Source: Candidatus Zhuqueibacterota bacterium
GTDB taxonomy: Bacteria; Zhuqueibacterota; QNDG01; JABMRT01
DNA length: 49,285 bases
Reading direction: 5' to 3'
Assembly: GCA_013202295.1 (NCBI GenBank)
Contig: JABMRT010000092.1
Location: 1-49,285 of the forward strand
Position numbers and translations under genes: made by a program. Positions 42,926 through 49,285 of the stretch are shown piece after piece (positions within the stretch are counted from its first letter, which is position 1; every line of letters begins with the position of its first letter). Below the pieces are notes generated by a model. The model ran no database searches. It was not told where the DNA came from and saw only the letters and a program-made list of their open reading frames with translations.

Positions 42926-43210
42926 ATGCCTGATCGTCTTGAATCGCTTCGTAAGGAGATACATCGTTTGGATGCAGAACTGGTAGGCCTGATTAAAACC
43001 CGGATGGAAAGGGTTCAGGAAATTGCGCGATTCAAAAAAGATAACGATATCCCCATACGTGATGACTCTCGCGAAACTGATGTAATCTCTTATGTTTTGA
43101 AACAACCTCATGAGGGAATTGATTCGGAAAAGCTGTCAATGCTTTTCCAACAAATTATGGAGATTTCACGAGACACTCAGTCAAAAGTCTTTAAATCACT
43201 GGATCAATAG
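42926..43210 (+). CDS. Chorismate mutase, AroQ class
   Basis: Chorismate mutase converts chorismate to prephenate. This 94-residue all-helical protein is the free-standing AroQ type: MPDRLESLRKEIHRLDAELVGLIKTRMERVQEIARFKK carries the conserved first helix (Arg and Glu/Asp positions), followed by IPIRDDSRETDVI with the active-site Arg/Asp region. The ATG at 42926 lies after CCGGAGGAG. The longer open frame back to 42890 would start within the attenuator and has no support. First structural gene of the aro operon, 36 bases before tyrA. Confidence 0.9.
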   Translation: MPDRLESLRKEIHRLDAELVGLIKTRMERVQEIARFKKDNDIPIRDDSRETDVISYVLKQPHEGIDSEKLSMLFQQIMEISRDTQSKVFKSLDQ

Positions 43211-43246
43211 AACTGATTCAACCACGATTTCATTTTCGGAGACAAT

Positions 43247-44350
43247 TTGTCAGATTTCTTTAAAAATATTACGATCGTTGGCGTGGGTGTAATTGGCGGC
43301 TCTCTGGGGCTTGCTTTAAAGCGAAAAAATCCGAAATTACGCATCACTGGAGTTTCGAGTCCAAAAACCATTGAAAAAGCACTCGAAATGGGAGCCATTG
43401 ACATCGGATATCCTCATCATGAAATCGAGAAAGGATTAGCTGAAGCTGATTTAGTCTTTATCTGTACTTCCATTTCTCTCATACTCGAATACATCCCCTT
43501 CATCGCACAGCATATTCAACCAGGCACGGTAGTTACTGATGTGGGAAGCACGAAGCAAATTATTGTGAACAAAGCCGAGAGCTGCTTTGCTTTGGATAAA
43601 TATTTTATTGGCGGACATCCTATGGCGGGTAATGAGGGCAAAGGTATATCCTGGGCGGATCGGTTCTTGTTTGAGAATGCGGTCTATGTCCTGTCCCCCG
43701 CTCAAAATACGCCGGAGGAGAAAATCCAGAGTCTCGGAAATCTTCTTGAAACGACAGGTGCGAAAGTACTTTTATTGCCCCCGGATCTACATGATCGTGT
43801 CGCGGCAACTGTCAGTCATTTACCGCAGATTGTTTCAATTGCATTAATGAATCTCGTATCCAAAAGTCAGGATGAATCATCGGCCTATCTTAAACTGGCC
43901 GCAGGCGGTTTTCGTGATATGACTCGGATTGCATCAAGTCCCTATGAGATGTGGCGCGATATTTTTGAAACGAATCAAGACAATATCTGTCAGTTACTTG
44001 ATGGAATCATTGATGAGTTGAAGTCATTGAAAAGCCATCTCGTTCATGATGAAATGGCAAAGCTATTCGAAAGCGCCGCTTCTGCGCGACTCTCGATCCC
44101 GCGTGATACCAAAGGATTCCTAAGACCCAATTTCGATTTGTCCGTAGAGGTGGAGGACAAACCTGGTGAGATTGCCTCGATTGCATCCTCCATGATCGAA
44201 AAAAACATCAACATAAAGGATATTGAAGTCTTAAAAGTACGTGAGGGGGACTCAGGCACAATCCGACTCTCATTCGAGACTGAACAGATTAGGATACAGG
44301 CCAAGAAGCTACTTGAGAAAACTGGATTTACAGCACATGTGAAACAGTGA
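43247..44350 (+). CDS. tyrA: Prephenate dehydrogenase with C-terminal ACT domain
   Basis: TyrA oxidises prephenate to 4-hydroxyphenylpyruvate with NAD(P), the last step but one to tyrosine. The 367 residues have a Rossmann fold (IVGVGVIGGSLGLALKRKNP), then TDVGSTKQ, FIGGHPMAGNEGKGI with the catalytic His, VSHLPQIVSIALM, and GGFRDMTRIASS. The tail (about 295-367, DLSVEVEDKPGEIASIASS) is an ACT domain, so feedback regulation by tyrosine is likely. The TTG start at 43247 is 5 bases after GGAG. No chorismate mutase is fused; that activity is encoded just upstream. Confidence 0.96.
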   Translation: MSDFFKNITIVGVGVIGGSLGLALKRKNPKLRITGVSSPKTIEKALEMGAIDIGYPHHEIEKGLAEADLVFICTSISLILEYIPFIAQHIQPGTVVTDVGSTKQIIVNKAESCFALDKYFIGGHPMAGNEGKGISWADRFLFENAVYVLSPAQNTPEEKIQSLGNLLETTGAKVLLLPPDLHDRVAATVSHLPQIVSIALMNLVSKSQDESSAYLKLAAGGFRDMTRIASSPYEMWRDIFETNQDNICQLLDGIIDELKSLKSHLVHDEMAKLFESAASARLSIPRDTKGFLRPNFDLSVEVEDKPGEIASIASSMIEKNINIKDIEVLKVREGDSGTIRLSFETEQIRIQAKKLLEKTGFTAHVKQ

Positions 44351-44357
44351 GGAACTA

Positions 44358-45644
44358 TTGATTCAAACCATCCAAAAAGCCAGAAAATTATCAGGTCGGG
44401 TCAATCTCCCCGGTGACAAATCTATTTCACATCGAGCGCTTATGCTAGGAGCGCTCGCAGAAGGCGATACACCCATTGCCAATTTATCCTATGGGCAGGA
44501 TGTGCTGAATACACGGCTTTGTCTTAAAGCGCTTGGTGTAAGGATGGAGGGAACATCCCTTGGGCTGCTTGTGCATGGTGTGGGAATGAGTGGATTGAAA
44601 CGACCTGAGAGCAGGCTGAATTGCGGTAATTCCGGCACAACTATGCGGCTGCTATCCGGGATTCTTTCCGCTCAATCCTTTGAATCCTGGTTGAGTGGTG
44701 ATGCATCCCTGAACAGCCGTCCAATGGGTCGAATCCTTGATCCTCTTTCAAAGATGCAGGCGCATATTATGGCACAACCTGAAGGCACAGCCCCGCTGAG
44801 AATCCAGGGAAGCCCGCTGTCCCCCATCCATTATGACTCACTGATAGCCAGCGCCCAGGTCAAATCATGTGTGCTTTTGGCTGGGCTTTTTGCCAATGGA
44901 CGCACTTCTGTGACTGAACCGAAGTTATCAAGAGATCACACCGAACGCATGCTCCCCTGCTTTGGCGTTCCCGTTGAACGGGATGGCCTCACAGTCACAT
45001 TTCAGGGACCTGCCAAATTGAAAGCCTGTCCGGTTCGGGTTCCCGGAGATATCTCTTCTGCTGCGTTCTTCCTCGTGGCCGGCTCTTTGGTACCGGATTC
45101 TGAAATTTACATCGAAAATGTGGGGCTCAATCCCACCCGCGCAGGTATTATAGATGTTTTGGAACGCATGGGCGCGCAGATTGAGGTACAAAATTATCAT
45201 GAACAAAATGGAGAACCTAGCGCAGATTTGATCATCCGAAGTGCCCCCCTGCATGCAACCGTGATTGAAAAAAACGAAATCCCCCGTTTAATCGACGAAC
45301 TGCCCATCCTGGCAATTGCAGCCACTCAGGCCGAAGGGCGAACCATCGTTCACGATGCCAGAGAACTTCGTGTGAAGGAAAGCGATCGTATTACCGTTAT
45401 TGAAAAAGGACTCAAAGAAATGGGCGTTCAAATTACAACCTTCGAAGATGGATTCGAAATCGAAGGGCCTCAATCGCTGTGCGGTGCCCAGATCGAGACC
45501 TGTCACGATCATCGTATTGCCATGGCTTTTGCTGTGGCTGGCCTGATAGCCACGGGTTCCACAGAAATTCTGGATGCCGAAAATGCTGAGACCTCACACC
45601 CCGGTTTTTTCCACACGATCAAGGAATTAACACATGACGAATAA
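44358..45644 (+). CDS. aroA: 3-phosphoshikimate 1-carboxyvinyltransferase (EPSP synthase)
   Basis: AroA joins shikimate 3-phosphate and PEP to EPSP. The 428 residues include LPGDKSISHRALMLGALAEG, LNCGNSGTTMRLLSG, GDASLNSRPMGRIL, LIASAQVKSCVLLAGLFA, VPGDISSAAFFLVAG, ARELRVKESDRI, and CHDHRIAMAFAVAG, all diagnostic. The TTG at 44358 follows GAGGA. It is 7 bases after tyrA and overlaps aroE by 11 bases. Confidence 0.97.
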   Translation: MIQTIQKARKLSGRVNLPGDKSISHRALMLGALAEGDTPIANLSYGQDVLNTRLCLKALGVRMEGTSLGLLVHGVGMSGLKRPESRLNCGNSGTTMRLLSGILSAQSFESWLSGDASLNSRPMGRILDPLSKMQAHIMAQPEGTAPLRIQGSPLSPIHYDSLIASAQVKSCVLLAGLFANGRTSVTEPKLSRDHTERMLPCFGVPVERDGLTVTFQGPAKLKACPVRVPGDISSAAFFLVAGSLVPDSEIYIENVGLNPTRAGIIDVLERMGAQIEVQNYHEQNGEPSADLIIRSAPLHATVIEKNEIPRLIDELPILAIAATQAEGRTIVHDARELRVKESDRITVIEKGLKEMGVQITTFEDGFEIEGPQSLCGAQIETCHDHRIAMAFAVAGLIATGSTEILDAENAETSHPGFFHTIKELTHDE

Positions 45645-46503
45645 GCCTTACTGTGTGATTGGTGACCCTGTTGCACATTCTATTTCACCTCCCATCCACA
45701 AAGCGGTGTTTACATATATTGGACTAGAAGCCGATTATACTGCGGTTCATGTAAGCTCAGATGAATTATCTGATTTTATTCTGGATGCGCGTCAAAATCA
45801 ACGTCCCGGGTTTAATGTGACAATTCCCCATAAAGAAACGATTATGTCGCTGTTGGATCGCATTGATCCACCCGCTCAAAATATCGGCGCAGTCAATACG
45901 GTGCATCTGTATGGCAATCAATTGATCGGATACAATACCGATGTGCTTGGATGTATGGCCGCTTTGAAACGGGAAGGTTTTGCATCGGATGGAAAAGCAG
46001 TCCTCATTGGCGCTGGTGGTGCGGCCCGCGCTGGACTGGAAGCTGTCGCCCGATTTGGAATGGCCGGGTGCACAATCTTTGATTTATATCCTGAAAAAGC
46101 GGATGCTTTGGTCTCGCATTTCAAACAGTTCCATTCGCTTTCGCTCGGGTTTGGATCTATTGGATCTGGCGATTTGGAATCTCGTGTTAAGGAAGCGGAT
46201 CTTGTCATCAACGCATCTCCAGTGGGCATGTGGCCGAATGTGGATAAAACGCCGTTGCCTGATCCGTCTTGTATTCAGAAAGGCACATGGGTATTTGACA
46301 TGGTTTACACCCCGTTGGAAACACGTCTTCTTTCAGATGCCCGACAAGCCGGAGCCATCCCCATATCCGGTTTGTCCATGCTCGTGGCCCAAGCCATTGA
46401 AGCCGATGCGATTTTTCTTAACCGAACACTTCCATCGGATCTGTTCGATCATGTCTTTGAAATGGCCAGGAATTTAATGGAACAAAAACGGACAAAACTG
46501 TGA
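45634..46503 (+). CDS. aroE: Shikimate 5-dehydrogenase
   Basis: AroE reduces 3-dehydroshikimate to shikimate with NADPH. The 289 residues start MTNKPYCVIGDPVAHSISP, with FNVTIPHKET (catalytic Lys), IGAVNTV, GYNTDVLGCMAAL, the nucleotide loop LIGAGGAARAG and NASPVGMWPN. Full length and typical. It overlaps aroA by 11 and aroK by 4 bases, so the three are translationally coupled. Confidence 0.97.
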   Translation: MTNKPYCVIGDPVAHSISPPIHKAVFTYIGLEADYTAVHVSSDELSDFILDARQNQRPGFNVTIPHKETIMSLLDRIDPPAQNIGAVNTVHLYGNQLIGYNTDVLGCMAALKREGFASDGKAVLIGAGGAARAGLEAVARFGMAGCTIFDLYPEKADALVSHFKQFHSLSLGFGSIGSGDLESRVKEADLVINASPVGMWPNVDKTPLPDPSCIQKGTWVFDMVYTPLETRLLSDARQAGAIPISGLSMLVAQAIEADAIFLNRTLPSDLFDHVFEMARNLMEQKRTKL

Positions 46504-47024
46504 AACGTAATGTATATTTAATGGGATTCATGTGCAGCGGAAAAACCCGCGTGGGCCTATTGCTTGCCCAACGGCTTGGCATGTCTTTTCTTGATACGGA
46601 TGATTGGATTGTCAAAGAGGCCAGCTTATCGATTCCAGAAATCTTCGAAAAATTCGGAGAACCGCATTTTCGTATGCTGGAAAAAAAGGCCATTCTTCAT
46701 GCAGCCTCATTGCAAGGCCATGTGATCTCACTTGGCGGTGGCGCAGTGATGAATGATGAGAATTGGAAGATCATCACCGAATCCGGCAATACAATCTGCC
46801 TTTCCTATCCGCCCAGCATCATTGAATCAAGGCTGGTTAGAAAGAAGGACCGTCCGCTTGTTCAGGAAAGTGATCAATCTGAACGCCTGGCCCGAATCGA
46901 TGAGTTGCTCAATCAAAGACGGGCACGTTACCAGGAGGCCAATCTCACCTTCCATCTCAATCATGAAATCGATCCGGAAAACGTGGCAGACGCGTTGGCC
47001 GGCTATCTGGGGTTTTACCGATGA
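46500..47024 (+). CDS. aroK: Shikimate kinase
   Basis: AroK phosphorylates shikimate at the 3-position. The 174-residue P-loop kinase has GFMCSGKTRVG (Walker A), FLDTDDWI (shikimate-binding Asp), FGEPHFRMLE, ISLGGGAV and RPLVQ (lid region). GTG start at 46500 overlaps the aroE stop. The final codons overlap aroB by 4 bases. Confidence 0.95.
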   Translation: MKRNVYLMGFMCSGKTRVGLLLAQRLGMSFLDTDDWIVKEASLSIPEIFEKFGEPHFRMLEKKAILHAASLQGHVISLGGGAVMNDENWKIITESGNTICLSYPPSIIESRLVRKKDRPLVQESDQSERLARIDELLNQRRARYQEANLTFHLNHEIDPENVADALAGYLGFYR

Positions 47025-48112
47025 ATACCGTCACAGTAGATCTGGGTGCGCGTTCCTATCCCATACATATCAAACCGGGAATTCTGAACCAGATCGCGCC
47101 TATTATCCAGGGATTTTCCGATTCGAGGGAAGTGGCTCTCATCACGGATGAAACCGTATCCAAGCTGTATGGTCAATCGGTTCTAGATCATCTATCCGCA
47201 GCTGGATATACGACTTTCCTTTTTACTGTGCCGGCAGGCGAGGATTCTAAATCCTATCAATATTTGGAAAAGCTTCATACAAAAATGCTTAAGGCCGGAT
47301 TAAAAAGGGACAGTCTGGTCATTGCACTTGGCGGCGGTGTTGTAGGCGATTTGGCTGGATTTGTGGCTGCGACCTATCTTCGCGGTATCGGTTTTATACA
47401 AATTCCAACCACCCTTCTGGCACAGGTAGATAGCAGCGTCGGCGGAAAAACGGGCATCAATCATATTTTGGGAAAGAACCTGATCGGCGCGTTTCACCAG
47501 CCTCTTGGTGTATTGATCGATCCGGATGCGCTGAAGACATTGAGCGTGCGGGATATGTGGGGCGGACTGGGCGAGGTCTTGAAGTACGGTCTGATCCGGG
47601 ATGTCGAATTCTTTGAAACGATCGAACAGAACCTTGAGTCGCTCTTTTCTCTTTCAGATATGGACCAGGTATCATCCATGCTGGCAATGTGCTGCCAGAT
47701 CAAAGCCGATGTCGTCAGTGCAGATGAAAAAGAAGGCGGATTGCGCCGCATCCTGAATTTCGGACACACTCTGTGTCATGCACTTGAAGCGGTCACCGGA
47801 TATGATTATTTTCGGCATGGCGAAGCTGTTGTGTATGGCTTGGATTGGGCGGCCTGGGTATCTATGCGTTTCGATTTGCTGGATTCAAACCAATACGAAC
47901 GCATTCACAAACTTATTGGACGATTTGAACTTCCCCCTCTACCTGAGAATCTGGAGGCGGATCAACTTCAAGCCAAGATGGCGCTGGATAAAAAACAAAC
48001 CGCTGCAGGTCTTAATCTTGTGTTATTGGATGCGATTGGAAGCACCGTAATACAAACTGTGCAGGATGCAACTGATGAAATCAAGGGATGGCTCAATGAA
48101 CTCCGGAAATGA
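47021..48112 (+). CDS. aroB: 3-dehydroquinate synthase
   Basis: AroB makes 3-dehydroquinate from DAHP with NAD and a divalent metal. The 363 residues include LALGGGVVGDLAGFVAATYL, PTTLLAQVDSSVGGKTGINH, LGEVLKYGLI (Glu metal ligand), LNFGHTLCHALE and YFRHGEAVVYGL (His ligands). It overlaps aroK and aroQ. Length is normal. Confidence 0.97.
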   Translation: MNTVTVDLGARSYPIHIKPGILNQIAPIIQGFSDSREVALITDETVSKLYGQSVLDHLSAAGYTTFLFTVPAGEDSKSYQYLEKLHTKMLKAGLKRDSLVIALGGGVVGDLAGFVAATYLRGIGFIQIPTTLLAQVDSSVGGKTGINHILGKNLIGAFHQPLGVLIDPDALKTLSVRDMWGGLGEVLKYGLIRDVEFFETIEQNLESLFSLSDMDQVSSMLAMCCQIKADVVSADEKEGGLRRILNFGHTLCHALEAVTGYDYFRHGEAVVYGLDWAAWVSMRFDLLDSNQYERIHKLIGRFELPPLPENLEADQLQAKMALDKKQTAAGLNLVLLDAIGSTVIQTVQDATDEIKGWLNELRK

Positions 48113-48557
48113 AAGACCGCTTATTCTGATCGTTCATGGACCGAATTTAAATCTTCTGGGTGAACGTGAACCCGAAGTCTATGGAACCATGACATTGGAC
48201 GATCTGAATCGTGAGATTTTACTCTATGCCTACTCAAAAGAAGTCGATGCCCTTTTCTTTCAATCAAACCATGAAGGTGAGATCATTGATTTCCTACATG
48301 ACAAGCGGAACACGGCAAACGGACTTGTGATTAATCCAGGAGCGTTTACCCATTACAGCATCGCAATCCGTGATGCCATTGCGGGAATCAACATTCCTGC
48401 CGTTGAAGTGCATTTGTCGGATATTCATAAACGGGAATCTTTCAGAAAAACATCCGTGATCAAGGATATTTGCATTGATCAGATCAGCGGTTTGGGTAAA
48501 GAAAGTTATCTCAGAGGACTGGATGTCCTGTTGGCCAATATGGAGAAAAACGCATAA
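48096..48557 (+). CDS. aroQ: 3-dehydroquinate dehydratase, type II
   Basis: The type II dehydroquinase removes water from 3-dehydroquinate. The 153 residues have ILIVHGPNLNLLGEREPEVYG (the catalytic Arg and Tyr), FFQSNHEGEIIDFLH, INPGAFTHYSIAIRDAI (catalytic His) and VEVHLSDIHKRESFRKTS. The ATG at 48096 lies 8 bases after AAGGG and gives MNSGNERPL; the longer frame from 48066 lies within aroB without support. It overlaps aroB by 17 bases. Last gene of the operon. Confidence 0.96.
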   Translation: MNSGNERPLILIVHGPNLNLLGEREPEVYGTMTLDDLNREILLYAYSKEVDALFFQSNHEGEIIDFLHDKRNTANGLVINPGAFTHYSIAIRDAIAGINIPAVEVHLSDIHKRESFRKTSVIKDICIDQISGLGKESYLRGLDVLLANMEKNA

Positions 48558-48566
48558 TTTCTGACA

Positions 48567-49100
48567 CTAACATTTAAACGGTTCTATTTCTACATCCACA
48601 TTTAAATCATCACCAATTGGTTTCAACTCGTGAATTAATTCGGACATTTTTATCGCTGGAGGCACAAGAATCACCGCTTTCATCATAAAGAGCGGAGTGC
48701 CGCTCATGGGAGCTTTAATCATATGGGTATCCATACTTTCGATATTCACACCCAGCGTTGCGAGTTGTCTCGTAATCGTATGCACAATGCCTTCATGATC
48801 CGCGCCATTCACTTCAATTTGACAGGGAATCCATCCTGAATATTTCGTGCTATCCCCTTCCTCAGCCGGAGCGGTTGTGACTTTAAATCCATCTTCTCTG
48901 AGTGAGGTCAGGCAATCCTGCAATCCTTCTAATTTTGATTCAGGCACAGAAATCATAATTAAAATCGCAAACACACCACCCAGTTGTGCCATCCGGCTAT
49001 CTTCAACATTTCCATTGAATTCAAGCACCCGTTTGGTAATATGCTCGACCAGACCGACACGATCCGGACCTGTGAGAGTCATGACCAATTGTTTATTCAT
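48567..49100 (-). CDS. Double-ACT-domain regulatory protein, GcvR-like
   Basis: A 177-residue protein consisting of two ACT domains. The first (about 1-80) has QLVMTLTGPDRVGLVEHITKRV; the second (about 90-177) has CQIEVNGADHEGIVHTITRQLATLGVNIESM. This is the layout of GcvR, the repressor partner of the glycine cleavage activator GcvA in E. coli, and of several small amino-acid sensors. The ATG at 49100 is 8 bases after GAGGGG. An upstream ATG at 49199 gives a non-conserved head. It is convergent with the aro operon (9 bases between the stops). Ligand and target unknown. Confidence 0.85.
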   Translation of the reverse strand: MNKQLVMTLTGPDRVGLVEHITKRVLEFNGNVEDSRMAQLGGVFAILIMISVPESKLEGLQDCLTSLREDGFKVTTAPAEEGDSTKYSGWIPCQIEVNGADHEGIVHTITRQLATLGVNIESMDTHMIKAPMSGTPLFMMKAVILVPPAIKMSELIHELKPIGDDLNVDVEIEPFKC

Positions 49101-49218
49101 AACAACATCCCCTCTTGCATGGATTCTGGATAAATTGGTTAGATTAAAATAATTTGAAGGTGTGACAATGTCAAGCGGAAAACATGGGGATTTATTCATC
49201 TTGTACGTTGGAAATTAA

Positions 49219-49251
49219 ATGTGCCCGATACGATTAAAATACCGGGCACAT
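49219..49251 (-). terminator. Hairpin at the right edge, likely terminator of a minus-strand gene
   Basis: ATGTGCCCG (49219-49227) and CGGGCACAT (49243-49251) form a perfect 9-base stem around a 15-base loop. Reading the minus strand it is followed by TTTAATTT and preceded 11 bases earlier by the stop of a possible gene that extends past the window. Confidence 0.55.
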
Positions 49252-49262
49252 CCAATACGATA

Positions 49263-49285
49263 CTATTTTTCAATTTTCTTGATAT
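49263..49285 (-). CDS. Possible C-terminal end of a gene beyond the window
   Basis: The minus strand from the right edge reads in one frame IKKIEK and then TAG (stop at 49265-49263). The charged tail followed by a hairpin at 49219-49251 is consistent with the end of a gene. A second frame also ends in a stop here, so this is only a pointer. Confidence 0.25.

Noticed and set aside
49101-49199. N-terminal extension of the double-ACT protein
   Set aside because: Non-conserved; the ATG at 49100 has a GAGGGG site and begins the ACT fold.
1-49285. CRISPR arrays, insertion sequences, defence islands or tRNA genes
   Set aside because: No regularly spaced repeats, transposase motifs, terminal repeats or tRNA-like cloverleafs were found by eye.

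Overview
The window looks like a chromosomal segment of a free-living, diderm (Gram-negative type), mesophilic bacterium of moderately AT-rich composition. Outer-membrane beta-barrels, lipoproteins with lipobox cysteines, an Rnf-type electron-transport operon and a Tat system support the diderm assignment. PorV/FadL-like barrels and a homologue of the soluble tail of DUF2723 membrane proteins hint at the FCB superphylum or a related candidate phylum. That placement is inference. No rRNA, tRNA, CRISPR, insertion sequence or phage gene was seen.

Layout. 1-5120 (minus): ilvD (cut by the window edge) with a candidate branched-chain leader, then pcrA and mltG. 5442-9194 (plus): a duplicated-domain lipoprotein, a PorV/FadL-like barrel and a TPR lipoprotein. 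9333-16690 (plus): one long operon glyA, comEB, nrdR, rnfC-D-G-E-A, tatC, ended by a strong bidirectional terminator; rnfB is absent. 16757-21889: an envelope and accessory region with a barrel/YbgF-like fusion, a nucleoside phosphorylase, a second barrel protein, a decayed cold-shock gene and a stand-alone DUF2723-tail-like protein. 22089-26227 (plus): three signalling genes (two hybrid kinases and a lone receiver). 26290-34191 (minus): a tightly packed housekeeping cluster ecfT, truA, htrA, purB, psd, pssA, two tatA paralogues, gatA and an adenosine-specific kinase. 34432-37790 (plus): a peptide-use cluster of an OPT transporter, a PqqD-like small protein and an M29-like aminopeptidase. 37869-42460 (minus): transketolase, a CheB esterase domain, a receiver, a tandem R3H protein and a DMT exporter. 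42775-48557 (plus): a shikimate/tyrosine operon. 48567-49100 (minus): a double-ACT (GcvR-like) protein.

How the genes work together. The last operon encodes chorismate mutase, prephenate dehydrogenase, AroA, AroE, AroK, AroB and type II dehydroquinase, so it covers most of the route from DAHP to tyrosine; DAHP synthase and chorismate synthase are not here. It is preceded by a promoter, a 21-codon reading frame in which 7 residues are Phe, Tyr or Trp, and a terminator hairpin directly before the first gene. This has the layout of a transcription attenuator. A second candidate lies before ilvD, where a reading frame ends in a run with 15 of 28 Ile, Val or Leu codons. Together they suggest that this lineage uses leader-peptide attenuation for amino-acid operons. 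This is the strongest regulatory observation in the window.

Other notable points are the missing rnfB, the cold-shock pseudogene, a hybrid kinase with a degenerate phosphoacceptor region and a GGDEF-like relic, and the tandem R3H protein. Gene starts often use TTG or GTG behind a good Shine-Dalgarno sequence, so several starts given here are shorter than the longest open frame.
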